A stretch of DNA of 64,000 bases, taken from NCBI RefSeq assembly GCF_003325755.1, contig NZ_QORI02000005.1, positions 186,001-250,000 on the forward strand, written 5' to 3'. Below the pieces are notes generated by a model that searched no databases, was not told the origin of the DNA, and saw only the letters and a list, made by a program, of their open reading frames with translations. Shown here one piece after another: positions 9,181 to 18,900 of the stretch (the first letter of the stretch is position 1; every line of letters starts with the position of its first letter). The translations under genes and the position numbers were made by a program. The DNA comes from Pseudomonas sp. SST3 (GTDB lineage: Bacteria; Pseudomonadota; Gammaproteobacteria; Pseudomonadales; Pseudomonadaceae).

Positions 9181-9933
9181 ATGTCCGGTTTCCGTGTCGA
9201 TGTGATCAGTCTGTTTCCAGACATGTTCGCTGCCATCCGTGACTATGGTATTACCAGTCGCGCGGTGAAGCAGGGGCTGCTCGAGCTACGGTGCTGGAAT
9301 CCCCGGAGCTATACCGAAGATCGTCACCAGACGGTAGATGATCGACCTTTCGGTGGCGGCCCCGGCATGGTGATGAAGATCAAGCCGCTGGAGCTTGCCT
9401 TGGCTGATGCCAGGCAGGCCGCAGGCGGGAAGGCGAAGGTGATTTACCTGTCGCCTCAGGGGCGTCAGCTGAAACAGGCTGATGTCCGTGATCTGGCGAA
9501 GGAGGAGGGGCTTATCCTCATCGCCGGTCGCTACGAAGGTATTGATGAGCGCTTCATCGAAGCGCATGTCGATGAGGAATGGTCGATTGGCGACTACGTG
9601 TTGTCCGGTGGTGAATTGCCGGCCATGGTGCTGATTGATGCGGTGACCCGCTTGCTCCCTGGGGCGCTGGGTCATGCTCATTCCGCCGAGGAGGATTCGT
9701 TTACCGACGGCCTGCTCGACTGCCCGCACTACACGCGACCGGAAGTGTATGCGGATAAACGTGTTCCTGAGGTGCTGCTTAGCGGCAACCATGAACACAT
9801 CCGGCGCTGGCGCTTGCAGCAGTCCCTCGGAAGGACCTGGGAACGCCGCGCTGATCTTCTGGATAGCCGCTCGCTTTCTGGGGAAGAACAAAAGCTGCTG
9901 AAGGAATACATCCATCAGCGGGACGATAGTTAA
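9181..9933 (+). CDS. trmD: tRNA (guanine-N1-)-methyltransferase TrmD
   Basis: A 250-residue SAM-dependent enzyme that methylates G37 of tRNAs and prevents +1 frameshifting. The trefoil-knot SPOUT domain shows [20 protein letters not shown] and [18 protein letters not shown], the SAM-binding loops. The C-terminal part contains the helical tRNA-binding region. The ATG at 9181 gives the family start [16 protein letters not shown]; a longer frame beginning inside rimM is not supported. The next gene in the operon is rplS. Confidence 0.97.
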   Translation: MSGFRVDVISLFPDMFAAIRDYGITSRAVKQGLLELRCWNPRSYTEDRHQTVDDRPFGGGPGMVMKIKPLELALADARQAAGGKAKVIYLSPQGRQLKQADVRDLAKEEGLILIAGRYEGIDERFIEAHVDEEWSIGDYVLSGGELPAMVLIDAVTRLLPGALGHAHSAEEDSFTDGLLDCPHYTRPEVYADKRVPEVLLSGNHEHIRRWRLQQSLGRTWERRADLLDSRSLSGEEQKLLKEYIHQRDDS

Positions 9934-9975
9934 CGTATCGATGGCGCGCATGATGGCCCGCCTTAGGAGCACAGC

Positions 9976-10326
9976 ATGACCAACAAGATTATCCAGGCGC
10001 TCGAAGCTGAGCAGATGACTAAAGAACTGCCTCCGTTCGCCCCTGGTGACACTGTAGTTGTCCAGGTAAAGGTGAAAGAAGGCGAGCGTGAGCGTCTGCA
10101 GGCCTTCGAAGGCGTCGTGATCGGCAAGCGTAACCGCGGTCTGAACAGCGCATTCACCGTTCGCAAGATTTCCAATGGTGTTGGTGTTGAACGTACTTTC
10201 CAGTACTACAGCCCAATGGTTGACAGCCTCACCGTTAAGCGTCGTGGTGATGTCCGTAAAGCCAAGCTGTACTACCTTCGCGCGCTGTCCGGTAAGGCAG
10301 CCCGTATCAAGGAAAAGCTTTCCTGA
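9976..10326 (+). CDS. rplS: 50S ribosomal protein L19
   Basis: A 116-residue ribosomal protein beginning [21 protein letters not shown], with [14 protein letters not shown] and [11 protein letters not shown] at the end, all standard for L19. AGGAG lies upstream of the ATG. It is the last gene of the rpsP operon and is followed by a very strong terminator. Confidence 0.97.
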   Translation: MTNKIIQALEAEQMTKELPPFAPGDTVVVQVKVKEGERERLQAFEGVVIGKRNRGLNSAFTVRKISNGVGVERTFQYYSPMVDSLTVKRRGDVRKAKLYYLRALSGKAARIKEKLS

Positions 10327-10342
10327 GGAAAGCTTCCTTCAG

Positions 10343-10373
10343 AAAAAAGCAGCCTTCGGGCTGCTTTTTTTTT
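10343..10373 (+). terminator. Intrinsic terminator of the rpsP-rimM-trmD-rplS operon
   Basis: AAAAAAGCAGCC, a TTCG tetraloop, then GGCTGC followed by nine T residues. This is a textbook terminator 16 bases after rplS. Confidence 0.93.
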
Positions 10374-10586
10374 GCCGTTCATGTGCTTCCCGTGGCCTGG
10401 AAGTGCGGTTATTTGGTTTCGGCGATATCCGCTCAACTAGGCATACGGCGTCACGACTTCACCTGGCAGCGAATTCTTCCTAATCCTCTTGCCAATTGAC
10501 TCCTTTAATCTAGATTGGGGTTAAGCCTGGCAGGGCGGATGCGGCCTATGGAACACTAACGCGCTTCACTTGCCGATTATTCTTTC

Positions 10587-11483
10587 ATGCCCGCACTCGA
10601 TGACCCCATGATCGACCGTTTCCTTGATGCCCTCTGGCTTGAAAAAGGGCTGTCGGACAATACCCGCGAGGCCTACCGCAGTGATCTGGCGCTGTTCAAT
10701 GGCTGGCTCGACGAGCGCGGGGTCCGCCTGATCGACGCGGGCCGGGACGTGATCCTCGACCACCTCGCCTGGCGCCTGGCCAACGATTACAAGGCGCGTT
10801 CTACTGCGCGGCTTCTTTCCGGCCTTCGTGGTTTCTATCGATTCTTGCTGCGCGAGGGCGCCATCTCGGTTGACCCTACGCTGCGAGTCGATCTGCCGCA
10901 GCTCGGCCGGCCGCTGCCCAAGGCATTGTCCGAGGCAGACGTGGAGGCTCTGCTGGCCGCTCCCGACATCGGCGATCCGCTGGGAATGCGCGATCGGGCA
11001 ATGTTGGAGGTTCTCTATGCGACCGGTCTACGCGTGACCGAATTGGTCAGCCTGAGCCTGGAGCAGCTCAATCTTCGCCAGGGCGTGTTGCGTACATTTG
11101 GCAAGGGCAGCAAGGAGCGTCTGGTGCCCCTGGGGGGGGAAGCGCTGCACTGGCTGACGCGCTATCTGCGCGAGGCGAGGGAGACGCTCCTTAATGGCAA
11201 GGCCAGCGATGTGGTGTTTCCCAGTCGGCGCGCAGATCTGATGACGCGACAGACATTCTGGCATCGCATCAAGCTGCACGCCCGGCAGGCAGGGGTAGCG
11301 GCTTCGATTTCCCCGCACACGCTGCGTCATGCGTTCGCCACGCACCTGCTCAACCATGGCGCAGATCTTCGAACCGTGCAGATGCTCCTTGGTCATAGCG
11401 ACCTATCCACCACGCAGATCTACACCCATATCGCTCGCGCGCGGCTGCAGGAGCTCCACGCTCAGCATCATCCGCGCGGCTGA
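10587..11483 (+). CDS. xerD: Site-specific tyrosine recombinase XerD
   Basis: A 298-residue recombinase that with XerC resolves chromosome dimers at dif under FtsK control. The N-terminal SAM-like domain has FLDALWLEKGLSDNTREAYRSDL. The catalytic domain shows YATGLRVTELVSL (Arg I), GKGSKERLVPL (Lys), HTLRHAFATHLL (His/Arg II) and LLGHSDLSTTQIYTH with the nucleophilic Tyr. Length and gene context (xerD then dsbC then hom) identify the housekeeping XerD rather than a mobile-element integrase. An alternative ATG at 10608 would shorten it by seven residues. Confidence 0.95.
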   Translation: MPALDDPMIDRFLDALWLEKGLSDNTREAYRSDLALFNGWLDERGVRLIDAGRDVILDHLAWRLANDYKARSTARLLSGLRGFYRFLLREGAISVDPTLRVDLPQLGRPLPKALSEADVEALLAAPDIGDPLGMRDRAMLEVLYATGLRVTELVSLSLEQLNLRQGVLRTFGKGSKERLVPLGGEALHWLTRYLREARETLLNGKASDVVFPSRRADLMTRQTFWHRIKLHARQAGVAASISPHTLRHAFATHLLNHGADLRTVQMLLGHSDLSTTQIYTHIARARLQELHAQHHPRG

Positions 11484-11612
11484 CCAGCGGTCGCTCCGAG
11501 GTGCGCGGCAATCCACAAAGCCGACGACCGAAGCCCCGGTGACACAAGCTGGATGGTGGCCGCTATGTTAATCTGCGGCCCTTTCCCCCGATCGAAGTCG
11601 CCCGGAGACTCC

Positions 11613-12338
11613 ATGCGCGTGATTCGTTTATTTGCTGCCGTGACCCTCGGTCTTGCCAGCACCTTTGCCCTGGCTGCAGACCCTGACAAGGCGATCCGTG
11701 AATCGCTGCAATCCATACAGCCGGGCATGCCGATCGAATCGATTGCCGAAAGTCCCATGGAAGGTGTGTACCAGGTCCAGCTCAAGGGAGGGCGGCAGTT
11801 GTACGCAAGCGCTGATGGGCAATTCGTGATCCAGGGCTACATGTTCCAGTTCAAGGAAGGTCAGGCCACCAACCTGACCGAGCAGGCCCAAAGCCGCTCG
11901 GTAGCCAAGGCGATAGAGTCGGTTCCCGTTAGCGAGATGGTGGTCTTCGCACCGCAAAAGCCCAAAACCCATATCACGGTATTCACTGATACCGATTGCG
12001 GCTATTGTCAGAAACTTCACAGCGAAGTGCCCGAGCTGAATCGCCTGGGCGTCGAGGTTCGTTATATGGCCTTCCCTCGGCAGGGGATGGGTAGTCACGG
12101 CGCCAATACGCTGACCAGCGTCTGGTGTGCCAAGGATCGACATGCTGCGATGAACAAGGCCAAGGCGCGCGAAGAGGTCCCCACCGCAAACTGCGAAAAC
12201 CCGATTGCCGAGCAATACAAACTGGGTCAGCTGATCGGTGTTCAGGGTACGCCGGCGATCATTCTGGCTGATGGCCAGATCATTCCTGGTTATCAGCCAG
12301 CACCGCAGCTCGCCGAGTTGGCTCTTAAAGCCAAGTAA
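11613..12338 (+). CDS. dsbC: Periplasmic thiol:disulfide isomerase DsbC
   Basis: A 241-residue exported protein with a signal peptide of about 21 residues (ending FALA-ADPDK). It has an N-terminal dimerisation domain and a thioredoxin fold with the active-site CGYC at 129-132. A second Cys pair (SVWCAKD and TANCENP) forms the structural disulfide of DsbC/G. The cis-Pro loop is in GVQGTPAIIL. It isomerises wrong disulfides in the periplasm. The ATG at 11613 is preceded by GGAG and begins the signal peptide; the longer frame would bury it. Confidence 0.95.
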   Translation: MRVIRLFAAVTLGLASTFALAADPDKAIRESLQSIQPGMPIESIAESPMEGVYQVQLKGGRQLYASADGQFVIQGYMFQFKEGQATNLTEQAQSRSVAKAIESVPVSEMVVFAPQKPKTHITVFTDTDCGYCQKLHSEVPELNRLGVEVRYMAFPRQGMGSHGANTLTSVWCAKDRHAAMNKAKAREEVPTANCENPIAEQYKLGQLIGVQGTPAIILADGQIIPGYQPAPQLAELALKAK

Positions 12339-12446
12339 CCAGATGGGCCTGCACCTTCGGTCATAAGCCGCTGTCCCGTTTTGTCGGCGGCTGAACTGTT
12401 CTGCCCCGCGCGTTCAAAGCCTAAGGCTTACCGTGGAGGTGCGAAT

Positions 12447-12944
12447 ATGAAGCTCGAAGGTTCCTGTCACTGCAAGGCGGTTCGTTTTTCGCTCGAATCA
12501 GCCGAGCCATTCCCATTCATGCGCTGCTATTGTTCGATCTGCCGCAAGACGGCCGGAGCGGGCGGCTATGCGATCAACCTGGGTGGCGATCATCGGACGT
12601 TGCAAGTTGAGGGTCGTGAAAACCTGAGCCTCTATCAGGCCAGGATGGTCGATGCGGAAACCGGAGAAACCCGTCTCAGCGATGGCCAGCGTCATTTCTG
12701 CAAGTTGTGCGGCAGCGCGCTCTGGTTATGGGATCCGAACTGGCCAGACCTTGTCCACCCGCACGCATCGGCTATCGATACCGACTTGCCAAGTCCTCCC
12801 GAGTCCACCCATCTCATGCTGTCTTCGAAGGCGTCATGGGTCGAGCCACAGGTGGGGCCTGACGATCGCTGTTTCGATGAGTACCCGGATGAGTCGCTCG
12901 CCCAATGGCATCGGCGTCTGGGGTTGCAAAGTAAACCAGACTAG
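12447..12944 (+). CDS. GFA-family (Mss4-like fold) zinc protein
   Basis: A 165-residue protein of the glutathione-dependent formaldehyde-activating (GFA) family. It has zinc-binding cysteines in GSCHCKAVRF, MRCYCSICRKTAG and FCKLCGSALW. The family name reflects one member; most, including probably this one, have no proven activity. The ATG at 12447 has GGAGG upstream. The gene sits between dsbC and hom, which are usually adjacent in pseudomonads. It appears to be an insertion of a single gene; its base composition looks like its neighbours. Confidence 0.85.
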   Translation: MKLEGSCHCKAVRFSLESAEPFPFMRCYCSICRKTAGAGGYAINLGGDHRTLQVEGRENLSLYQARMVDAETGETRLSDGQRHFCKLCGSALWLWDPNWPDLVHPHASAIDTDLPSPPESTHLMLSSKASWVEPQVGPDDRCFDEYPDESLAQWHRRLGLQSKPD

Positions 12945-13057
12945 CGAAGAGGCTGAGGGGTTGCCGCCGATTTGACTAAATCCCGTGCGCTTCGTAATGT
13001 GCGACTCTTTTGTTCGGCCGCTATGCGGGGCCGTTCGCTGGCAATGGGGAGTGCAAC

Positions 13058-14362
13058 TTGAAACCGGTGAAAGTTGGCATCTGTGGGCTGGGAACCGTCG
13101 GTAGCGGTACCTTCAATGTGCTCGAGCGCAACGCTGCGGAAATCGCCCGCCGTGCCGGGCGAGGAATCGAAGTCGCGCAGATCGCGGCCCGTCATGCGAA
13201 CCCCAAGTGCAACACCGGCGACACTCCAATTACCGGCGATATTTTCGAGGTCGCAAACAACCCTGAAATCGACATCGTCGTCGAGCTGATTGGCGGTTAT
13301 ACCCTGGCCCGTGAGTTGGTCCTCCAAGCCATCGAAAACGGTAAGCACGTCGTCACGGCGAATAAGGCACTGATCGCTGTCCACGGCAATGAGATCTTCG
13401 CTAAGGCCCGCGAGAAGGGCGTCATCGTCGCGTTCGAAGCGTCGGTCGCTGGTGGCATCCCCGTCATCAAAGCGATCCGCGAGGGCCTGGCGGGCAACCA
13501 GATCAACTGGCTGGCTGGCATCATCAACGGCACCGGTAATTTCATTCTCACCGAGATGCGCGAGAAGGGGCGTACCTTCGAGGACGTGCTCAAGGAGGCG
13601 CAGGAGCTGGGTTACGCCGAGGCCGATCCGACTTTTGACGTCGAAGGTATCGACGCCGCGCACAAGCTGACGATCCTGGCCTCTATCGCTTTCGGGGTGC
13701 CGCTGCAGTTCGACAAGGCCTATACCGAAGGCATTTCCCGACTGACCACCGCTGACGTCAATTACGCCGAAGCGCTGGGCTATCGCATCAAGCATCTGGG
13801 TGTTGCGCGCAGCACGGAATCGGGCATCGAGCTGCGTGTCCACCCGACCCTGATTCCGGCCGATCGTCTGATCGCCAATGTCAACGGCGTGATGAATGCG
13901 GTCATGGTCAACGGCGATGCGGTCGGGTCGACCTTGTACTACGGCGCCGGTGCGGGCATGGAGCCGACCGCTTCGGCCGTGGTGGCGGACTTGGTCGATG
14001 TGGCGCGTGCACTGACCACCGACCCGAATAACCGCGTCCCGCATCTGGCGTTTCAGCCCGACTCGCTTTCGGCTCATCCGATCCTGCCAATCGGCGCCTG
14101 CGAAAGCGCCTATTACCTGCGCATTCAGGCCAAGGATCATCCGGGCGTGCTGGCCCAGGTCGCGACCATCCTGTCCGAACGCGGCATCAACATCGAATCG
14201 ATCATGCAGAAGGAAGCCGAGGTCCATGACGGCTTGGTGCCGGTCATCCTCGTCACTCATCGGGTAGTCGAGCAGCGAATCGACGATGCGATCACAGCGC
14301 TCGAGGCGCTTTCCGACGTGGTCGGCAGCGTGGTGCGGATCCGGGTGGAACAACTGAATTAA
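13058..14362 (+). CDS. hom: Homoserine dehydrogenase
   Basis: A 434-residue enzyme that reduces aspartate semialdehyde to homoserine, the branch point to threonine and methionine. The NAD(P)-binding GICGLGTVGSGTFNVL is at residues 7-22, the catalytic region includes GIINGTGNFILTEM and a Lys-rich segment, and a C-terminal ACT domain (RIQAKDHPGVLAQVATIL, then ERGINIESI) gives threonine feedback control. The start is TTG at 13058 with GGGGAG six bases upstream, which restores the family N-terminus (M)KPVKVGICG. It is followed by thrC. Confidence 0.96.
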   Translation: MKPVKVGICGLGTVGSGTFNVLERNAAEIARRAGRGIEVAQIAARHANPKCNTGDTPITGDIFEVANNPEIDIVVELIGGYTLARELVLQAIENGKHVVTANKALIAVHGNEIFAKAREKGVIVAFEASVAGGIPVIKAIREGLAGNQINWLAGIINGTGNFILTEMREKGRTFEDVLKEAQELGYAEADPTFDVEGIDAAHKLTILASIAFGVPLQFDKAYTEGISRLTTADVNYAEALGYRIKHLGVARSTESGIELRVHPTLIPADRLIANVNGVMNAVMVNGDAVGSTLYYGAGAGMEPTASAVVADLVDVARALTTDPNNRVPHLAFQPDSLSAHPILPIGACESAYYLRIQAKDHPGVLAQVATILSERGINIESIMQKEAEVHDGLVPVILVTHRVVEQRIDDAITALEALSDVVGSVVRIRVEQLN

Positions 14363-14441
14363 CTGGAATCTGGAGCTTGAAGCAGGAGCGGATCGCCTCC
14401 TTCTGGCTCAGGACTTCAGGCACATACCGAAGGTTTGAAAA

Positions 14442-15851
14442 ATGCGCTATATCAGCACCCGTGGCCAGGCTCCGGCCTTGAACTTCGAAGATGTTTTGCT
14501 TGCCGGGCTGGCCACCGACGGCGGTCTCTACGTGCCGGAAAACCTGCCTCGTTTCACCGTCGAGGAAATTGCATCCTGGTCTGGTCTGCCGTATCACGAG
14601 CTGGCATTCAAGGTGATGCGACCATTCGTGACAGGCAGCATTCCGGATGCCGACTTCAAGCAGATTTTGGAAGAAACCTACGGCGTATTCGCCCATAGCG
14701 CGGTTGCCCCGTTGCGTCAGCTGGACGGTAACGAGTGGATCCTTGAACTGTTCCATGGTCCGACGCTGGCCTTCAAGGACTTTGCACTGCAGCTCCTCGG
14801 TCGCCTGCTCGATTATGTGCTGGCCAAGCGTGGTGAGCGCGTGGTTATCATCGGTGCTACCTCCGGCGATACCGGCTCGGCGGCGATCGAAGGGTGCCGT
14901 CGTTGCGACAACGTCGACATCTTCATCTTGCATCCGCACAACCGCGTATCGGAAGTGCAGCGCCGGCAGATGACCACCATCTTCGGCGACAACATCCACA
15001 ACATCGCCATCGAAGGCAACTTCGATGACTGCCAGGAAATGGTCAAGGACAGCTTTGCTGATCAGGGCTTCCTCAAGGGCACACGTCTGGTAGCGGTGAA
15101 CTCGATCAACTGGGCGCGGATCATGGCCCAGATTGTCTACTACTTCCATGCTGCACTGCAGCTGGGTGGCCCGGCACGTTCCGTCGCGTTCTCGGTGCCG
15201 ACCGGTAATTTCGGCGACATTTTCGCCGGCTATCTGGCGCGCAATATGGGGCTGCCGATCAGCCAGCTGGTGGTGGCGACCAACCGCAACGATATCCTGC
15301 ACCGCTTCATGAGCGGCAACCGTTACGACAAGGACGCGCTGCATCCGTCACTGTCGCCTTCGATGGATATCATGGTGTCGTCGAACTTCGAGCGTCTGCT
15401 GTTCGACTTACATGGTCGTAACGGCTCCGCCGTGGCTGAGCTGATGAATACCTTCAAGTCCAGCGGCAAGCTGTCGGTGGAAGAGGAGCGCTGGACCGAG
15501 GCACGCAAGCTGTTCGACTCGCTGGCGGTAGATGACGAGCAGACCTGCAAAACCATCGCAGAGGTCTTCACTGCCACCGGCGAGCTGCTCGATCCGCATA
15601 CTGCGATTGGCGTCTATGCCGCGCGTGAATGCCGGCGCAGTCTGTCGACACCCATGGTGACATTGGCTACCGCCCATCCGGTGAAATTCCCCGATGCGGT
15701 TGAGAAGGCCGGCGTCGGTAAGGCGCTGGAGCTGCCGGCTCATCTCACCGACCTGTTCGAGCGGCCGGAACGTTGCACGGTGCTGGCCAACGACCTCAAG
15801 GCCATGCAGGCTTTTGTCGGTGAGCACGGCAATCGCGGCAAGCCGTTGTAA
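14442..15851 (+). CDS. thrC: Threonine synthase
   Basis: A 469-residue PLP enzyme that converts O-phosphohomoserine to threonine. The N-terminus MRYISTRGQAPALNFEDVLL is that of the long, proteobacterial class. The PLP lysine lies in TLAFKDFALQLL (about residue 112), and the phosphate-binding SGDTGSAAIEG is clear. It lies 79 bases behind hom, giving a two-gene threonine operon that ends in a terminator. Confidence 0.97.
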   Translation: MRYISTRGQAPALNFEDVLLAGLATDGGLYVPENLPRFTVEEIASWSGLPYHELAFKVMRPFVTGSIPDADFKQILEETYGVFAHSAVAPLRQLDGNEWILELFHGPTLAFKDFALQLLGRLLDYVLAKRGERVVIIGATSGDTGSAAIEGCRRCDNVDIFILHPHNRVSEVQRRQMTTIFGDNIHNIAIEGNFDDCQEMVKDSFADQGFLKGTRLVAVNSINWARIMAQIVYYFHAALQLGGPARSVAFSVPTGNFGDIFAGYLARNMGLPISQLVVATNRNDILHRFMSGNRYDKDALHPSLSPSMDIMVSSNFERLLFDLHGRNGSAVAELMNTFKSSGKLSVEEERWTEARKLFDSLAVDDEQTCKTIAEVFTATGELLDPHTAIGVYAARECRRSLSTPMVTLATAHPVKFPDAVEKAGVGKALELPAHLTDLFERPERCTVLANDLKAMQAFVGEHGNRGKPL

Positions 15852-15866
15852 ACGATCCCGCAAGTA

Positions 15867-15898
15867 AAAAGGCCAGTCGCATGCGACTGGCCTTTTCG
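15867..15898 (+). terminator. Intrinsic terminator after thrC
   Basis: AAAAGGCCAGTCGCAT pairs with ATGCGACTGGCCTTTT; the stem is essentially perfect. Confidence 0.93.
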
Positions 15899-15913
15899 TT
15901 TGTGGCGGTAGGT

Positions 15914-15990
15914 AGGGTGGGCTCCGGCCAACCAGAACGGGCAATGGCAACCGTGTCGACCGCAGCTCTTGGTGAGCTGAAGCCCACCCT
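15914..15990. repeat. Inverted 10-bp repeat between thrC and rnt
   Basis: AGGGTGGGCT (15914-15923) and AGCCCACCCT (15981-15990) are exact inverted copies 57 bases apart. The GGGTGGGCT/AGCCCACCC core with nearby GAAG and CCGGCC looks like two degenerate copies of a dispersed intergenic element known in pseudomonads. That identity is inferred. Confidence 0.4.
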
Positions 15991-16017
15991 GCGCTTTACC
16001 TGATCGGGAATGGAGCG

Positions 16018-16692
16018 TTACTCGTCGAACTCTTCCCAGCCGCCCATTTCTCTCCAGCGATTGACGATGCCGCAGAACAGCTCGGCGGTCTTCTCGGTAT
16101 CGTAGCGGGCCGAATGTGCTTCGCGTCCATCGAAGTCGATGCCAGCCGCCTGACAGGCCTTGGCCAGTACCGTCTGGCCATAGGCGAGGCCGGCGAGGGT
16201 GGCGGTGTCGAAGCTGGAGAACGGGTGGAACGGGTTGCGCTTGATGTCGCAGCGGGCAATGGCCGCGTTGAGAAAGCCCAAATCGAAGCTGCTGTTGTGG
16301 CCAACCAGGATTGCGCGCTTGCAGCCGGCCGACTTCACTGCCTTGCGCACACTGCGGATGATTTCGTTCAGCGCCTGAGATTCGGGGACCGCCATACGTA
16401 GCGGATGGTCCAGCTTGATGCCGGTGAATTCCAGCGCCGCTGCCTCTATGTTGGCGCCTGCAAAGGGTTCCACGCGGAAGAACAGCGTTTCCTGCGGATA
16501 GAGCAGGCCCTGCTCGTCCATGCCGATGGTGACGGCGGCGATTTCCAGCAAGGCGTCAGTGGCGCAGTTGAAGCCTCCGCACTCGACGTCCACCACGACC
16601 GGCAGGAAACCACGAAAGCGCCTTGCCATGGGCGAGCGCGGCTTGCCAGGGGCGTTGCCTTCAAGTTCGTCGTCGAACTGTTCGTCGCTCAT
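16018..16692 (-). CDS. rnt: Ribonuclease T
   Basis: A 224-residue DEDDh 3'-5' exoribonuclease that trims tRNA CCA ends and stable RNA 3' ends. The motifs are [11 protein letters not shown] (Exo I, Asp and Glu), [13 protein letters not shown] (Exo II) and [14 protein letters not shown] (Exo III, His and Asp). The ATG at 16692 overlaps the pyrC stop (ATGA), which fixes the start and implies coupling; an upstream ATG would extend into pyrC. An acidic N-terminal tail of about 20 residues precedes the exonuclease domain. Confidence 0.95.
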   Translation of the reverse strand: MSDEQFDDELEGNAPGKPRSPMARRFRGFLPVVVDVECGGFNCATDALLEIAAVTIGMDEQGLLYPQETLFFRVEPFAGANIEAAALEFTGIKLDHPLRMAVPESQALNEIIRSVRKAVKSAGCKRAILVGHNSSFDLGFLNAAIARCDIKRNPFHPFSSFDTATLAGLAYGQTVLAKACQAAGIDFDGREAHSARYDTEKTAELFCGIVNRWREMGGWEEFDE

Positions 16693-17732
16693 GCGCTTGT
16701 CTCCAGCCGCCACTGCAGAGTTTCGCCGGCGCGCAGCGGCACCACGTTGTGCTCGCCGAACGGCAGGTTGGCCGGCACGCTCCAGGATTCACGGACCAGG
16801 GTAATCTGATCGGTGTTGCGCGGCAGGTCATAGAAGTCCGCACCGAAATGGCTGGCGAAGGCCTCCAGCTTGTCCAGCGCCTGGCGTTGCTCGAACGCCT
16901 CGGCATACAGCTCGATCGCCGCAAAGGCGGTGTAGCACCCGGCACAGCCGCAGGCGTTTTCCTTGGCGTGCTGAGCATGCGGTGCCGAGTCGGTGCCGAG
17001 GAAGAACTTCGGGTTGCCGCTGGTCGCCGCGTCGAGCAGGGCTTCCTGATGGATGTTGCGCTTGAGAATCGGCAGGCAGAAGAAATGCGGGCGGATGCCG
17101 CCAACCAGCATGTGGTTGCGGTTGTAGAGCAGGTGGTGGGCGGTGATTGTCGCGCCGACATCGGCACTGGCCGCCTCGACGAACTGCACAGCGTCGCGGG
17201 TGGTGATGTGTTCGAACACCACCTTGAGGGTGGGAAAGCGCTCGGTCACCCGGCTCAGCTGTTCGTCGATGAAATATTTTTCACGATCAAAGATATCTAT
17301 TTCGGAGCGCGTGACCTCGCCATGCACCAGCAGCGGCAGGCCGACTTCGGCCATGGTTTCCAGCACCGGGAAGATATTGTCGATGCGGGTTACACCAGAC
17401 GCCGAATTGGTGGTCGCGCCAGCGGGATAAAGCTTGGCCGCATATACGTAGCCGCTGGCTTTGGCTGCGCGAATGTCGTCGGGCTGCGTGCCATCGGTGA
17501 GGTAGAGCACCATCAGCGGCTCGAACTCGTTTTTCGCCGGGCGTGCGGCGAGAATTCGCTGGCGGTACGCCTGCGCCTCGGCTGCGTTGCGAACCGGCGG
17601 AACCAGGTTCGGCATGATGATTGCGCGCGCGAACTGGCGTGCGGCGTCCGCCACGGTATGTGGCAGCGCCGCGCCATCGCGCAGGTGAATGTGCCAATCG
17701 TCGGGGCGCAGTAGTGTCAGTCGGTCGGACAT
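16689..17732 (-). CDS. pyrC: Dihydroorotase
   Basis: A 347-residue class II (PyrC) dihydroorotase that closes carbamoyl-aspartate to dihydroorotate in pyrimidine synthesis. The metal ligands are in [10 protein letters not shown] near the N-terminus, the carboxylated Lys in [15 protein letters not shown], His ligands in LLVHGEV and FEHITT, and the catalytic Asp in LGTDSAPH. The length equals that of the E. coli-type enzyme. It is translationally coupled to rnt and divergent from motY. Confidence 0.96.
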   Translation of the reverse strand: MSDRLTLLRPDDWHIHLRDGAALPHTVADAARQFARAIIMPNLVPPVRNAAEAQAYRQRILAARPAKNEFEPLMVLYLTDGTQPDDIRAAKASGYVYAAKLYPAGATTNSASGVTRIDNIFPVLETMAEVGLPLLVHGEVTRSEIDIFDREKYFIDEQLSRVTERFPTLKVVFEHITTRDAVQFVEAASADVGATITAHHLLYNRNHMLVGGIRPHFFCLPILKRNIHQEALLDAATSGNPKFFLGTDSAPHAQHAKENACGCAGCYTAFAAIELYAEAFEQRQALDKLEAFASHFGADFYDLPRNTDQITLVRESWSVPANLPFGEHNVVPLRAGETLQWRLETSA

Positions 17733-17918
17733 GCAGATTTCCAGGCGGGTAAAACGTGCAGGAATGCTACCGGAAACGCGTGAAAAAATCGCCGCAGGCG
17801 GGACGTACCGCTGAAACGAGTGTCGGCAAAAGAGGCATCGGTAGATACCACACCAGGTTCAAGTTTTGGCCGGCTGCACCGATATCCCGGTTGACTGTTG
17901 TTCACCGTGGAGCCTTAC

Positions 17919-18815
17919 GTGCGCTTGCGTCTTCTAATTCTCAGCTGCCTGCTGGTCTCCCCAGCCAATGCACTCACGTTCCAGACACGCCTGGAACGAG
18001 CGCAGTGGCAGGTGGAAGGGGACCAGTTCGAGTGCCGGCTGACACAGCCGGTGGCGGGGTTCGGCGTGGGGGAATTCGTGCGCCGGGCAGGTGAACAGCC
18101 AACCTTCCGTTTGCAGTCACCTGATCGTTGGCTAGGTAACGGGTCGGCGACCCTGCTCGCAGCGGCTGCACCCTGGCAGCCGGAACGCAGCGATATCAAC
18201 CTAGGTTTTGTGTCAGTGGCTGGCGGCGAGGACATACCGTTCAACAGCTCGCAGCTGCAGGCGGGCCGGCTCCTCAGCGGCTTGCTCGAAGGTCGAAGCC
18301 CGGTGGTGCGTCACCGCACGCGGCACGGGGGCGAGGCGTTGGAGGTGCGGTTGCTGCCCGCTCGTTTCGGCAAGGCCTATGAAGATTTCCGTGCCTGTAC
18401 GACGAAGCTGCTGCCGGTGAATTTCGATCAGATTCGCCAATCGCAGGTCGGGTTTCCCGCGGGTGACGTCGCGCTCGATGCCTTGGCCCAAGCCAAACTC
18501 GACATCATCCTGCAGTTTCTCAAGGCTGACCCGAGCGTCAATCGGATACAGCTCGACGGCCATTCCGACAACAGCGGCAACCGCTTGACCAACCGCGATC
18601 TATCCCGTCGCCGGGCGTTGGCGGTCGAAGAGTACCTGATCGCCAATGGCGTGCCGAAGGAGCACATCACGTTGCGCTTTCATGGTGAACGCTACCCGCT
18701 GGTACCCAACAATGGTGAGGCCAATCGAGCCAAAAACCGTCGGGTTGCCCTGCGTCTTGAGCGCGGTACTGCGACTATCACGGCTGCAGCGGAGGGCAGC
18801 GCCCCGCCTTCCTGA
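17919..18815 (+). CDS. motY: Flagellar motor T-ring protein MotY
   Basis: A 298-residue exported protein. A signal peptide (about 18 residues, ending ANA) precedes an N-terminal beta domain that binds the basal body. A C-terminal OmpA-like peptidoglycan-binding domain follows (about 180-285; [24 protein letters not shown]). This layout and the place between pyrC and argG match MotY of pseudomonads, which helps anchor stators around the motor. GTG at 17919 with GGAG six bases upstream is the start. Other OmpA-like lipoproteins are excluded by the lack of a lipobox. Confidence 0.88.
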   Translation: MRLRLLILSCLLVSPANALTFQTRLERAQWQVEGDQFECRLTQPVAGFGVGEFVRRAGEQPTFRLQSPDRWLGNGSATLLAAAAPWQPERSDINLGFVSVAGGEDIPFNSSQLQAGRLLSGLLEGRSPVVRHRTRHGGEALEVRLLPARFGKAYEDFRACTTKLLPVNFDQIRQSQVGFPAGDVALDALAQAKLDIILQFLKADPSVNRIQLDGHSDNSGNRLTNRDLSRRRALAVEEYLIANGVPKEHITLRFHGERYPLVPNNGEANRAKNRRVALRLERGTATITAAAEGSAPPS

Positions 18816-18900
18816 CGCCAAGCGCGCTCACGCCCCTGTAAAACAGGCGTCGCGACCAGTAGAATCCTCGTTTTCCTTACAATCCCGGGAGTGGATGGCA

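Noticed and set aside
10587..11483. Tyrosine recombinase as sign of a mobile element
   Set aside because: Sequence, length and the xerD-dsbC-hom context identify the housekeeping XerD; no attachment sites or cargo are present.
12941..14353. 470-codon open frame on the minus strand opposite hom
   Set aside because: It is the shadow of hom caused by high GC codon use; the composition (many Arg, His, Asp) fits no known protein and hom is unmistakable.
16623..17714. 363-codon open frame on the plus strand opposite pyrC and rnt
   Set aside because: It is a shadow of pyrC; no family features.
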